The notes below the pieces were generated by a model. It saw only the letters and a program-made list of their open reading frames with translations, searched no databases and was not told the DNA's origin. From Rosenbergiella collisarenosi (GTDB taxonomy: Bacteria > Pseudomonadota > Gammaproteobacteria > Enterobacterales > Enterobacteriaceae): a stretch of 64,000 nucleotides of DNA. The position numbers and the translations under genes were made by a program. The stretch's first letter is position 1, and every line of letters begins with the position of its first letter. The stretch is from the NCBI RefSeq assembly GCF_018494085.1, contig NZ_JABBFP010000002.1:519858-583857 (forward strand), in the 5' to 3' direction. This document shows positions 25,407 through 35,382 of the stretch, one piece after another.

Positions 25407-28400
25407 TTAACCGATAGTCATTAGACTGGCGTTCCCTCCGGCAGCGGCCGTATTCACGCTCACTGAACGCTCAAACAAGAAGCGTTCTAATGCGATATTC
25501 GTGTCACCGGGGTCATAACCTTGAACAATCGCGATAGGGCCTTGTCGTTCGGCGACCTGCTGACATAGCGCAGAGAGTCTATCTGTATCCCCGTGATAAA
25601 TGACGGCATCATAGCGTTCAGCCAGCGCTTGCATCGAGAGGTCGATACAGTTGCGTACCGCATCGGGTAAAGAGGCTAATAGCTGACGATGCTCATCATC
25701 CTCAGGCCATAACGCCCGACTGCCACAGGCGGTCACCGCAGCTAATTGCAGTAGGCGATCGCTTGGCCGTTCGGCGATACATAATACCCGGGAGCGAGGG
25801 AATAGTTGATAGGTGTTACGCTCGCCGGTCGGCCCAGGTAATAGGGCGATACGGTTTGACACCGTAGTATCGCGATAGGTTTTGCAGGCTTGGGCAAGTT
25901 CATGATTCTGATCTTGCTCTGCCCATAACTGTAGTGCGCTAACAGGAGCCACATCTGACGGCTGGTCTGCGGTAGAATGCAGGGGTAACCGTGACAGTGT
26001 CACTTTCGAAGCGTTACCCGGGACGCTGGATAACAAACGAGTAAGGTACAGGGGCCCACCGGCTTTCGGACCTGTACCGGACAAGCCTTCACCACCGAAC
26101 GGTTGTACGCCAACCACTGCGCCCACCATGTTACGGTTAACATAGAGATTACCCGCATGCATCTGTTCTGTAGCAAGAGTGATGGTCTCATCGATACGAC
26201 TATGTACCCCGAAGGTTAATCCATAACCCGATCCCTTAATCTCACTGAGTAATTTACCTAGATTTTTACTGCTGTAACGCACCACGTGTAGGACGGGACC
26301 GAAGATTTCACGTGTCAGATCAGCGGCAGTGTCGAGTTCAATTAATGTTGGACGAACGAATGTCCCTTGCTCAAGGCGTTGCGTATCCCTTTCGCCATGC
26401 CAGCTAAATTGCGTAACCTTAAAGCCACGTTGTTTCATATCATTGATATGGTTAAGAATATTATCTCGAGCTTCTTCGTCAATGACCGGACCAATATCTG
26501 TCGTTAGTAGCTCTGGGTTACCGACACGATATTCTGCCATGGCACCGCGTAACATTTTTAGCGTATGGTCGGCGATATCCTCTTGTAAGCAGAGCAGACG
26601 TAATGCCGAACAGCGTTGTCCTGCGCTATCGAACGCGGAGGCGACGACATCGACGACGACTTGCTCGGTCAACGCTGAAGAGTCGACCACCATCGCATTG
26701 ATTCCGCCCGTTTCGGCGATCAGCGGGATAGGGCGTCCTTGTGGGTCGAGGCGTTTAGCGAGCTGACGTTGCAGAAGCGTCGCGACCGCCGTCGAGCCGG
26801 TAAACATCACACCACGAGTCCGCTTATCTGCGACCAAACGAGCCCCGACGCGCTCACCATCTCCCGGTAAGAATTGCAGGACACCTTTAGGGATCCCCGC
26901 CTCAAGGAGAAGGGAAACCGCTTGGTAAGCGATGAGTGGAGTCTGCTCTGCAGGCTTCGCGAGAACAGTATTACCTGCTGCGAGTGCAGCCGCAACTTGA
27001 CCAGTAAAGATGGCGAGAGGGAAGTTCCATGGGCTAATACAGACAATTGGGCCGAGTGGACGGTGTGTTTCGTTATCGAAGTCTTGCGCGACTTGATCGG
27101 CATAGTAGGTAAGGAAGTCGACGGCTTCACGCACTTCTGCGATGGCATTCGCATAGGTCTTGCCAGCTTCTCTCACCAGCAGCCCCATTAGGGTCTGTAA
27201 TTGCCCCTCCATTAACATGGCGGCACGCTGTAAAATCGCCGCACGCTCTTTCGGCGGCGTCGCAAACCAGATCGCACTCGCCTCGTGGCTGGCATCTAAT
27301 GCCAGATCAACTTGTGCTTCACTGGCGTTTACCACTTCGCCGACGATATCTTGCAGATAGGCGGGGTTACGAACGGGTTGTCCGGCTTCGTTTTCGCTCT
27401 CGACGCCAAGCAGCGGTTTCGCTATCCAATCTTGAGAGGCGCTGGTTAATAAGGCACTGGAGAGTGAGGCTAAACGATGCTCATTCGCCATATCTAAGCC
27501 GGATGAATTAGCGCGATCGCCATAAATATCACGAGGAAGAGGGATGCGCGGATGAGGAAGGCCAACCTGTCCTTCTTCTCGTGTAAAACTATTGATAGTC
27601 GCGACAGGATCGACGATCAGATCCTCAACACTTAATGTCTTGTCGGCGACGCGATTGACAAAGGAGGTGTTCGCCCCATTTTCTAAAAGACGACGGACGA
27701 GGTAAGCGAGTAGGGTTTCATGGGTGCCAACCGGAGCATAGATACGGCAAGGACGATTGAGTTTACCGTCTGCCGTCTTACCGACAACCTGATCATAAAG
27801 CGGCTCACCCATCCCATGTAAACATTGGAACTCGTATTGACCCGGATAATAGTTATTACCCGCCAGCTGATAAATCGTCGCTAAACTATGGGCGTTATGT
27901 GTCGCAAATTGCGGATAGATCAGATTGGGTGCGGCCAGTAATTTTCTTGCACAGGCGATATAGGCCGCGTCGGTATACACCTTGCGGGTGTAAACCGGAT
28001 AATCTTCCAAACCTTCAACTTGCGCACGTTTGATCTCGCTGTCCCAGTATGCGCCTTTCACTAAGCGGATCATCAGGCGGCGCTGACTACGTGAGGCAAG
28101 GTCTATCAACTCATCGATCACAAAAGGACAGCGTTTCTGGTAGGCTTGGATGACGAATCCAATGCCATTCCACCCTGCAAGTGCGGGTTCAAAACAGAGC
28201 TTTTCTAATAGGTCGAGCGATAACTCTAAGCGGTCGGCCTCTTCGGCATCAATATTGATACCGATATCGTATTCTCGCGCCAGTAAGGTGAGCGATTTGA
28301 GAATAGGGTAGAGTTCTTCCATCACCCTATCGTATTGCGCGCGCTGATAGCGGGGATGTAAGGCGGAGAGCTTAATGGAGATCCCAGGCCCTTCATAGAT

Positions 28401-29351
28401 GCCTCGACCGTTGGACGCCTTACCAATGGCATGGATCGCCTGTTGATAGGAATGTAAATAGGCCTTGGCATCTTCGGCCGTGAGTGCGGCTTCGCCTAAC
28501 ATATCATAGGAGTAGCGAAAGCCCTTATCTTCGAGTTTGCGTGCGTTGGCGAGGGCTTCGGCGATGGATTCACCGGTCACAAATTGCTCGCCCATCAAAC
28601 GCATCGCCATATCGATGCCTTTACGGATTAACGGCTCGCCACTCTTACCGATAATACGGTTAAGGGAGCGCGACATATTCACCGCATTATGCGTCGAAAC
28701 CAGTTTACCCGTGACCAGCAGGCCCCAGGTGGCGGCATTGACGAATACAGAGTTACTTTGCCCGACATGAGAATACCAGTCGCCATGACTGATCTTGTCG
28801 CGGATCAGCGCATCACGCGTCGGTTTATCGGGGATCCGCAGCAGCGCCTCGGCTAGGCACATGAGTGCCACACCTTCCTGTGAGGAGAGAGAGAACTCTT
28901 GTAATAGGCTCTGTACTAGGCCAGAACGCCCACCTTGGTTTTTTTGGTTACGCAGTTTTTCGCTGAGATGCAGGGCAAGGGCATGTACCTTCTCGGCAAC
29001 TTCTGGCGTCACTTTTGCTTGTTCGAGGATCATTGGCACCATGTCCACTTCAGGGCGACGCCATGCAGCCGTCACCGCCGAGCGCTTGATACTTTGTGGG
29101 TGAACATGCTCTGCAAACTCTAAGAAAGGTTGATAGGGTGTGGCAACGTCGGAGGTTTCCGCCGTTGCAGACTCAATCAAGACATGAGGGGCTGTCGGCG
29201 TAATCGTCTCACCCGCTTCGACCTGTGTTAACAAGTTAAAAATAGCTTGCTTGATCAGCCAGTGGGGGGTGCGGTCTATTTTTACCGCCGCACGCTTGAG
29301 TCGTTCGCGGGTTTCTTCGTCGAGTTTCACGCCCATCGTGGTGTGTGCCAT
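25407..29351 (-). CDS. putA: Bifunctional proline dehydrogenase / pyrroline-5-carboxylate dehydrogenase and repressor PutA
   Basis: The 1314-aa trifunctional protein (E. coli 1320) has an N-terminal ribbon-helix-helix DNA-binding domain (about 1-47: TTMGVKLDEETRERLKRAA, TPHWLIKQAIFNLL), an FAD-dependent proline dehydrogenase barrel (about 230-570; RRLMIRLVKGAYWDSEIKRA), and an NAD-dependent aldehyde dehydrogenase (about 650-1120; SPWNFPLAIFTGQVAAALAA, catalytic Cys in SAGQRCSALR). It oxidises proline to glutamate at the membrane and, without proline, represses putA and putP through the operators between them. Confidence 0.97.
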   Translation of the reverse strand: MAHTTMGVKLDEETRERLKRAAVKIDRTPHWLIKQAIFNLLTQVEAGETITPTAPHVLIESATAETSDVATPYQPFLEFAEHVHPQSIKRSAVTAAWRRPEVDMVPMILEQAKVTPEVAEKVHALALHLSEKLRNQKNQGGRSGLVQSLLQEFSLSSQEGVALMCLAEALLRIPDKPTRDALIRDKISHGDWYSHVGQSNSVFVNAATWGLLVTGKLVSTHNAVNMSRSLNRIIGKSGEPLIRKGIDMAMRLMGEQFVTGESIAEALANARKLEDKGFRYSYDMLGEAALTAEDAKAYLHSYQQAIHAIGKASNGRGIYEGPGISIKLSALHPRYQRAQYDRVMEELYPILKSLTLLAREYDIGINIDAEEADRLELSLDLLEKLCFEPALAGWNGIGFVIQAYQKRCPFVIDELIDLASRSQRRLMIRLVKGAYWDSEIKRAQVEGLEDYPVYTRKVYTDAAYIACARKLLAAPNLIYPQFATHNAHSLATIYQLAGNNYYPGQYEFQCLHGMGEPLYDQVVGKTADGKLNRPCRIYAPVGTHETLLAYLVRRLLENGANTSFVNRVADKTLSVEDLIVDPVATINSFTREEGQVGLPHPRIPLPRDIYGDRANSSGLDMANEHRLASLSSALLTSASQDWIAKPLLGVESENEAGQPVRNPAYLQDIVGEVVNASEAQVDLALDASHEASAIWFATPPKERAAILQRAAMLMEGQLQTLMGLLVREAGKTYANAIAEVREAVDFLTYYADQVAQDFDNETHRPLGPIVCISPWNFPLAIFTGQVAAALAAGNTVLAKPAEQTPLIAYQAVSLLLEAGIPKGVLQFLPGDGERVGARLVADKRTRGVMFTGSTAVATLLQRQLAKRLDPQGRPIPLIAETGGINAMVVDSSALTEQVVVDVVASAFDSAGQRCSALRLLCLQEDIADHTLKMLRGAMAEYRVGNPELLTTDIGPVIDEEARDNILNHINDMKQRGFKVTQFSWHGERDTQRLEQGTFVRPTLIELDTAADLTREIFGPVLHVVRYSSKNLGKLLSEIKGSGYGLTFGVHSRIDETITLATEQMHAGNLYVNRNMVGAVVGVQPFGGEGLSGTGPKAGGPLYLTRLLSSVPGNASKVTLSRLPLHSTADQPSDVAPVSALQLWAEQDQNHELAQACKTYRDTTVSNRIALLPGPTGERNTYQLFPRSRVLCIAERPSDRLLQLAAVTACGSRALWPEDDEHRQLLASLPDAVRNCIDLSMQALAERYDAVIYHGDTDRLSALCQQVAERQGPIAIVQGYDPGDTNIALERFLFERSVSVNTAAAGGNASLMTIG

Positions 29352-29382
29352 GCCAATTCCTCGTCATAAAAAGTGATAAAAG

Positions 29383-29635
29383 GTTGCACCCTGACTATCG
29401 CTTGAGTTGCACCTTTAGTGCAACCCGTTTGTATAAAAAAAGTGAACAAATTTAAATAAATGATAATTATTAGTGGATATATTCAAAACAAAAGCGTTTC
29501 AAAGTGAGATTTAGTTCAAAAAAGCCCGTATTTAGACGAAAAAAGTTTGATCGAGATCTCCATTTCTCTATGTCTTCGCTGGGAAGAAATTTATTTATGT
29601 TAAAAGTTTGTATCCGTTGCAACCGGCGGTGCAAC
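29383..29635. promoter_or_regulatory. Cluster of PutA operator motifs in the putA-putP control region
   Basis: The E. coli PutA half-site GTTGCA or its complement TGCAAC occurs at 29383, 29406, 29419 (inverted pair with the previous one, 7-bp gap), in a palindromic GTTGCAAC at 29616-29623 and at 29630. Two groups result: one within 75 bp of putA, one about 100 bp before putP, with AT-rich DNA between. This matches the two-ended arrangement known in E. coli. Confidence 0.8.
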
Positions 29636-29729
29636 TTTCCGGCCTCATCGGTCACTGAGTACCGAACAAAAAAAGGATTTATAAATTAGTAAAACACATT
29701 GATAATACTAATAAAAGCGAGGATTAATT

Positions 29730-31208
29730 ATGGTAAGTACTCCCTTATTAGTGACCTTCTGTGTCTATATTGCAGGAATGTTACTAATCGGTTTTATGGC
29801 ATGGCGCTCAACGAAGAATTTTGATGATTTTATTTTAGGCGGGCGCAGCTTAGGGAGTGTCGTGACGGCACTTTCCGCTGGCGCCTCTGATATGAGTGGT
29901 TGGCTACTCATGGGCCTACCCGGTGCGATCTTTCTTTCCGGGATCTCCGAAAGTTGGATTGCGATTGGTTTAATTCTGGGCGCATGGGTTAACTGGAAGA
30001 TTATTGCCGGGAGACTGCGCGTACAGACCGAATTTCATGGCAATGCTTTAACGCTCCCCGATTATTTTACGCACCGTTTCGATGATCGCAGTAAAATCTT
30101 ACGCGTCATCTCAGCACTCATCATTTTAGTCTTCTTTACTATCTACTGTGCATCAGGGACTGTCGCGGGTGCACGTCTGTTCGAAAGTACATTTGGCATG
30201 GATTACACCACCGCATTATGGGCCGGAGCCGCAGCAACTATTGCGTATACTTTCTTGGGCGGTTTTCTCGCGGTAAGCTGGACGGATACCGTACAAGCCA
30301 GTTTGATGATATTCGCGCTGATCTTAACGCCAGTAATGGTGATTATGGCCGTGGGGGGAGTGGGTAACTCTGTAGAGGTCATCCGCCATGTCGATCCGCA
30401 GCGACTGAATATCTTTAATAATATGGGTGTCGTCGCGATCATCTCATTATTAGGATGGGGTTTGGGGTACTTTGGGCAGCCGCATATTTTGGCTCGTTTT
30501 ATGGCGGCAGACTCCCACCATTCCATGCGCAGCGCACGGCGTATCGGCATGACTTGGATGATCCTCTGCCTAGCGGGTGCGGTCGCAGTCGGGTTCTTTG
30601 GTATCGCCTATTTCGCGGATAACCCCACGCAGGCGGCGGGCGTGAATGCGAACAGCGAACGGATCTTTATTGAACTGACGCAACTCCTCTTCAACCCTTG
30701 GATAGCAGGTATCTTACTCTCTGCGATCTTAGCTGCAGTCATGTCGACGTTAAGTTGTCAGCTATTAGTCTGTTCGAGTGCCTTGACCGAAGACTTCTAT
30801 AAGGGGTTCATTCGTAAAGATGCCGGTCAACGCGAAAAGGTGTGGGTTGGTCGACTGATGGTATTAGTGGTTGCGTTAGTTGCCATCGCACTGGCCAGCA
30901 ATCCTGATAACCGAGTCCTTGGACTCGTCAGTTATGCGTGGGCAGGCTTCGGTGCAGCGTTTGGACCGGTGATCCTGCTTAGCGTGTGCTGGTCAGGAAT
31001 GAGCCGCAACGGTGCATTGGCAGGTATGGTGGTGGGGACATTAACCGTCATTGTATGGAAACAATTTGCATGGCTCGGGCTCTATGAAATCATTCCCGGC
31101 TTCGTCTTCGCGACCATGGCGATCGTTGCGGTAAGCCTCATGGGTAAGGGGCCCTCACAACAGGTGCGTGAACGATTTGCACGCGCGCATCAAGCCTATT
31201 TAGAATAA
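29730..31208 (+). CDS. putP: Sodium/proline symporter PutP
   Basis: The 492-aa product is an SSS-family transporter with about 13 membrane helices. The N-terminal sodium and proline site region reads FDDFILGGRSLGSVVTALSAGASDMSGWLLMG; the family signatures GWGLGYFGQPHILARFMA and SAILAAVMSTLSCQLLVCSSAL are present. It imports proline for use as carbon and nitrogen source by PutA. E. coli PutP is 502 aa. Divergent from putA over 378 bp. Confidence 0.97.
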   Translation: MVSTPLLVTFCVYIAGMLLIGFMAWRSTKNFDDFILGGRSLGSVVTALSAGASDMSGWLLMGLPGAIFLSGISESWIAIGLILGAWVNWKIIAGRLRVQTEFHGNALTLPDYFTHRFDDRSKILRVISALIILVFFTIYCASGTVAGARLFESTFGMDYTTALWAGAAATIAYTFLGGFLAVSWTDTVQASLMIFALILTPVMVIMAVGGVGNSVEVIRHVDPQRLNIFNNMGVVAIISLLGWGLGYFGQPHILARFMAADSHHSMRSARRIGMTWMILCLAGAVAVGFFGIAYFADNPTQAAGVNANSERIFIELTQLLFNPWIAGILLSAILAAVMSTLSCQLLVCSSALTEDFYKGFIRKDAGQREKVWVGRLMVLVVALVAIALASNPDNRVLGLVSYAWAGFGAAFGPVILLSVCWSGMSRNGALAGMVVGTLTVIVWKQFAWLGLYEIIPGFVFATMAIVAVSLMGKGPSQQVRERFARAHQAYLE

Positions 31209-31217
31209 CCCGCAGAA

Positions 31218-31243
31218 AAGGAGCGCTAATCTGGCGCTCCTTC
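31218..31243. terminator. Shared terminator of convergent putP and efeB
   Basis: AAGGAGCGC, 7-nt loop, GCGCTCCTT: a 9-bp perfect stem between the two stop codons (10 bp after putP and 8 bp before the efeB stop). The U-run is short on both strands. Confidence 0.7.
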
Positions 31244-31250
31244 TCATCCT

Positions 31251-32510
31251 CTAGCTAAACAGCTCAGCCCCGATGTAACTGCCTTCCTTCGCCGCAGGCG
31301 GAACAAAGAACAGCGCGCTACCGATGTGCGAGATATATTCGTTAAGGGCATCAGTAGCCCCTAATTTACGTTGTAATTGCTCGAAGTGGGCTGGATCGTT
31401 CTGATAGCTAATAAACAGTAATCCTGCATCTAGCTGTCCATACTGGTTCAACCCGTCGGTATAGTTGTACGAGCGCCGTAAAATTCTCACACCTTGATTA
31501 TTTTCATGGGCGGCAAGACGAATATGAGCAGTGGCAGGGATGGTCAGCTCGCCGTCTGCATTTTTTTTATGAAAATCGGGGGTATCGAACTCATGCGTTC
31601 CCGAAAGCGGCGCGCCAGATAGCTTGTGTCGACCAAAGACATTATTTTGGTCGCTCACGCGGTCTGTGTCCCAATTTTCAATGTTCATCTTAATTTTACG
31701 CACGACTTGATAGCTGCCATCGTGCTGCCATGCGGGGCCTTGCTTGACCCAGACGTGTTTATCGAACTCGGCGGCATCGACTAAATTACGGGTACCGTCC
31801 TTGAAGCCGAATAAATTACGCGGGGTTTCTTGTCCTTTACCTGCCGATGCTCGCCCAAAGCCCATTACCGTCCAGCGAGTCTGCGCTGCGCCAATACTCT
31901 TGGCAATACGCGCCAATACACGGATCGCATGGTAGGCAACTTGCGGATCATCCGCACAGGCCTGCAGGGACAAATCTCCCCCGGTTAGCTCTGGTTGTAA
32001 ATTGTCGCTAGGTAGTGTAGCCAGAGGGCGTAGGTGGGGAGGGCGCTTCTCGGCGAGGCCATAATTATCGGTAAAGATAGTTGGACCCAGGCCAATGGTG
32101 ACCGTCAGGGCGGCTGGATCTAGCCCAACGGCTTCGCCCGTATCGCTACCGACGCTCCCCGTCCTCAACGGCTCGACCGTGCCGACCGCGGCACCTTGCA
32201 CCAGCTGAGCAATGGCAGCAGACCAGCGGGCGAGCAGGACTTGCAGAGCAGATGCTGTGGGCGTCGTCATATCGAAGGTCATAAACATAATATGTCGTTG
32301 GGGAGGCGTCGTAATCCCTGCCTGCCCTTGCTCGCCATAAAAAGGCCATTGGCGGGCGAGATCGATATTATCCTTATCCTCGGTCTGCGCGGCCCCGGCT
32401 AGCGTAGGGGCCAGGGCAGGGAGCGTTAGCGCGCTGGCTAACGATCCTTTTAACATCGTACGACGTGAAACACGGCCATGGGAAAGTAATGGCTTATCGT
32501 GACGGCTCAT
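31251..32510 (-). CDS. efeB: Deferrochelatase/peroxidase EfeB (DyP type), Tat-exported
   Basis: The 419-aa precursor carries a twin-arginine signal (VSRRTMLKGSLASALTLP). The mature part is a dye-decolorising peroxidase; its distal haem motif lies in LFGFKDGTRNLVD and the proximal His region near IRLAAHENNQGVRILRRSYN. EfeB is the periplasmic haem peroxidase of the EfeUOB ferrous-iron uptake system. It is the last gene of the efeU-O-B operon, 3 bp after efeO. Confidence 0.95.
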   Translation of the reverse strand: MSRHDKPLLSHGRVSRRTMLKGSLASALTLPALAPTLAGAAQTEDKDNIDLARQWPFYGEQGQAGITTPPQRHIMFMTFDMTTPTASALQVLLARWSAAIAQLVQGAAVGTVEPLRTGSVGSDTGEAVGLDPAALTVTIGLGPTIFTDNYGLAEKRPPHLRPLATLPSDNLQPELTGGDLSLQACADDPQVAYHAIRVLARIAKSIGAAQTRWTVMGFGRASAGKGQETPRNLFGFKDGTRNLVDAAEFDKHVWVKQGPAWQHDGSYQVVRKIKMNIENWDTDRVSDQNNVFGRHKLSGAPLSGTHEFDTPDFHKKNADGELTIPATAHIRLAAHENNQGVRILRRSYNYTDGLNQYGQLDAGLLFISYQNDPAHFEQLQRKLGATDALNEYISHIGSALFFVPPAAKEGSYIGAELFS

Positions 32511-32513
32511 GAC

Positions 32514-33719
32514 TTACGCTCCGCCGTGGGTCGCCACTTTCTCAGCAATATGGGAAAGTGGCTCTTGTAGGGCTTGGATCGCACGGCTTAGTTTCGCCGC
32601 ATTTTCAGCTTTTAACGCAGGGGTATAGGCACGATAGCCCCCTAGACTCTGACTATCACGATACTGATCTAATAATTTGCGCACTGCCGCAAACTGTTGG
32701 CTAACCTGTTGCGTCAAGGCAGGATCGATCTTCTCTAGTCCCGGTTGAAGGTAGGCAAAGGCTTGCATCGCTCCCTCGACATTCCCGGCGAAATCGACCA
32801 AGTCAATATGGCTGTAAGCTTCCTCCTCGCCGTTGATTTTCGTGTTTTGTACTTCTTCGAGTAGATCGGCGGCACCGTTAGCCAAATCTTCCGGCTTATA
32901 GGTTAAGCCCTTGACCTGTTTATTCAGTTCCCCAACATGGGTGACGAGTCCCTTAGCCAGTTGTTGGGTCTGCTTATCGATCTTTCCTTTTTCAAACAGG
33001 TCACGCTCGATAGCATGGAAGCCATGCCAGCCTACCGCCGGATCGAGGTTTGAGGCACGCATATCGATGAGATAATCCAAATTACCTGCATTGTCGGTGG
33101 CTTTAAAGCCCGGGAGTAGGAAGCCATCGACATCAGATTCGATACGTTCGTAGTACGGGCGAGCTTGCGCGTAAGCGACCTTAGCCTGCTGTAATTGCCC
33201 AGCAGCAATGGCAGCTTGTAGTTTTGCTACTGCGGTGACCATCCCGCCGACGGTACTCTCGACATAGCGACCGTAGCCATCTGTGCCTTGTTTAAGCAGG
33301 TCGCTAATGGTGTCGGAAGACTGCGCGTTTTGCTTACCGCTCACCGTAAAGTTCACCAGCTCCTGTGCTGCGCCGGGGCAATAGAGTTGGTACTGACCGC
33401 CATCAAGATTAACCGTAAATTTTACCGCAGGGAGTCCCGGTGCGAGATTCTCTTTTTCGCCGAGGATGCGGTTGTTATTAAGTAATTCGACTTCAGTAAT
33501 CGCGGTCGCCGTCTTATTCACGATAGTAAAGGTTACTGGGCCAGCGTTAACGTGATCCGTGTCGAGGCGGCATTGACCACCTTGGTCGCCGGTCAACGTA
33601 ACAGTGACCTGAGTAACGTTCGACGCAGGCGCAGCATGGGCTGCGCTAACTGATAACAGAAGCGCTGTTAACGCACTTATTTTCAGAGCCGGATGGCGTA
33701 ATGTGTGCTTTTTCATCAT
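32514..33719 (-). CDS. efeO: Periplasmic iron-uptake protein EfeO
   Basis: The 401-aa precursor (375 in E. coli) has a Sec signal peptide (SALTALLLSVSAAHAAPAS). An N-terminal cupredoxin-like domain (about 30-130, QYLCPG-type ending QLYCPGAAQE) is followed by an M75 imelysin-like domain (about 145-395) with GWHGFHAIERDLF, the HxxE metal motif. EfeO delivers iron to the EfeU permease. Two ATGs stand in tandem at the start; either is possible. Confidence 0.94.
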   Translation of the reverse strand: MMKKHTLRHPALKISALTALLLSVSAAHAAPASNVTQVTVTLTGDQGGQCRLDTDHVNAGPVTFTIVNKTATAITEVELLNNNRILGEKENLAPGLPAVKFTVNLDGGQYQLYCPGAAQELVNFTVSGKQNAQSSDTISDLLKQGTDGYGRYVESTVGGMVTAVAKLQAAIAAGQLQQAKVAYAQARPYYERIESDVDGFLLPGFKATDNAGNLDYLIDMRASNLDPAVGWHGFHAIERDLFEKGKIDKQTQQLAKGLVTHVGELNKQVKGLTYKPEDLANGAADLLEEVQNTKINGEEEAYSHIDLVDFAGNVEGAMQAFAYLQPGLEKIDPALTQQVSQQFAAVRKLLDQYRDSQSLGGYRAYTPALKAENAAKLSRAIQALQEPLSHIAEKVATHGGA

Positions 33720-33732
33720 GGTCGTTATCTCA

Positions 33733-35271
33733 TTATTTTTGAGGGAGCGAGCTACATTTTTTTTTATTTCTAACGCTTAGCACCAGAGCGCCAAGGCTTA
33801 TCACAATTAATACAATCGGTAATCTATGTTGCAAGAAGTCATACAGCGTGAGCGTATCCTGATAGCCCGCAAGGGCTTGGGCCGTCTGCTGCTGCCACGC
33901 GGGGTTGGTTTGCCATGGACAGCCGGTGGCAGCGGAGGGAAGCGAAACGCTGAGCAAACGAGGCGATTGCAGCCCACTTCCACTCAAGGTCACTAGACTG
34001 TGAGCGATGGCTTGGGCGGCGATGAGTTGTCCGTGCTGCATCGTTACCACGAGTTGACAGCTCAGTTGCCAGTGGCTCTGATACGGCCCAGGATGCTGCT
34101 GGGGATGTAACCCCGGTGGGACTCGGCCATGATAGAGCGCCATGACGTGATCAAGCGTCAATGTTGCCGGTGCGTCTTGCCATTGGCTCTTAAGCGGTAC
34201 GCTTGTTTCCTCCGCCAGAGCAGAATCTTCAGTAGGGGGAAGGGGAATAAACTGTGTCGGTTTTCCCGTGAGCGTTAATTCGAGGCCGTCAGCGCTACGT
34301 ACTAATTCACCGACTGCCTGCTGTTTCGCGTCTTGCTGGGTCACTAAGGGTAACTGCTGGGATAAGGTAAAACTTGGCGGCGTTAAGCTCTTAGCACAGA
34401 TTATGGCACCGACGAGTAGGAGGAGGCTGATCGCTTGATAGAAGCGGTATTGCAGTTGAGGGGTCGGTTTATAACGCTCGGGCCACGCTAATAATAACGC
34501 AAATATCCCGAGATAGCCTACCCAGCCAATAACTTCTGCCCAACGTGGGTCGGATGGAATGCCGAGTACGCCGCTGATTAAGGCGGCACGTACGGATCCC
34601 GCCGGAAGTAGCCCGTGCAGATCGAGCAGTCGCTGCTGGCCGATTAATAGCCATCCTGCCTCGTGAGCGCTGCGTAGCGCCGAGACGACTAAGCCTGCTG
34701 CGACAAACACAAGGAACAGGCCCGTTATCTTGAAGAAACGGCCGAGATTGAGTCGAACTCCGCCACGATAGATTCCCCAGCCGATAAATAAGGCTAGCAA
34801 TAGGCCGATTACCGCACCCGCGGTTGCGCCGATAGCGGATTGGGCTGCGGAGAAGGTGGCTAGCATAAATACGCTGGTTTCAAACCCCTCTTTCAACACC
34901 GCTAAAAAGGCCATCATCGGCAAGGCCCAACGACTTGAGCGGCTCAGCGCGAGCGATGCCTCATTTTCGAGCTGATGGCGTAATTGCGGCGCATGCTGTT
35001 GCATCCAAATAATCATCGTACTGACGAAAACGACGGCGATGGCACCGATTACCGCTTCCATTGCCTCTTGCTGTGCTTGTGGCAGGGCGCGTTCAGTGAG
35101 ACTCAAGAGGATACCGACGAGGAGAGAGAGTATCACGGCGGCCGTGACTCCCCACCACATGGGGGCTAACGGCTGCTTATTTTTTCGTAGAAAGGCCGCA
35201 ATAATACTGACGATTAAAACGGCTTCTAAACCTTCGCGTAACGCGATGACCAAGGTGGCTAGCACGGTCAC
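33733..35271 (-). CDS. efeU: Ferrous-iron permease EfeU with long C-terminal extension
   Basis: The 512-aa product is nearly twice E. coli EfeU (276 aa). The first 280 residues are the FTR1 permease with both iron-binding REXXE-type motifs: REGLEA (about 12) and KEGFET (about 127). Residues about 283-300 form a further helix; then about 190 mostly polar residues, predicted outside the membrane, with GRVPPGLHPQQHPGPYQ and two Cys, and a last helix (IVLIVISLGALVLSV) before a basic tail. The extra region resembles no domain I can name. The operon efeU-O-B is tightly packed. Confidence 0.88.
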   Translation of the reverse strand: MTVLATLVIALREGLEAVLIVSIIAAFLRKNKQPLAPMWWGVTAAVILSLLVGILLSLTERALPQAQQEAMEAVIGAIAVVFVSTMIIWMQQHAPQLRHQLENEASLALSRSSRWALPMMAFLAVLKEGFETSVFMLATFSAAQSAIGATAGAVIGLLLALFIGWGIYRGGVRLNLGRFFKITGLFLVFVAAGLVVSALRSAHEAGWLLIGQQRLLDLHGLLPAGSVRAALISGVLGIPSDPRWAEVIGWVGYLGIFALLLAWPERYKPTPQLQYRFYQAISLLLLVGAIICAKSLTPPSFTLSQQLPLVTQQDAKQQAVGELVRSADGLELTLTGKPTQFIPLPPTEDSALAEETSVPLKSQWQDAPATLTLDHVMALYHGRVPPGLHPQQHPGPYQSHWQLSCQLVVTMQHGQLIAAQAIAHSLVTLSGSGLQSPRLLSVSLPSAATGCPWQTNPAWQQQTAQALAGYQDTLTLYDFLQHRLPIVLIVISLGALVLSVRNKKKCSSLPQK

Positions 35272-35293
35272 TATCTCTAAGTAAATTAACGTA

Positions 35294-35324
35294 AATAGGA
35301 ATGGTTAGTAATATCATTTCTATT
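35294..35324 (-). promoter_or_regulatory. Dyad upstream of efeU, possible Fur site
   Basis: AATAGgAATG, 11-bp centre, CATTtCTATT, 23 bp upstream of the efeU start. It is AT-rich with GAAATGATATTAC in the centre, loosely like the Fur consensus (GATAATGATAATCATTATC). efeUOB is Fur/CpxR-controlled in E. coli; which regulator binds here is not determined. Confidence 0.4.
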
Positions 35325-35382
35325 CACGGCTGTAAAAGTATTACAGCATCTTCGAAGTGATTTTTCGTATCTGGATATTACT

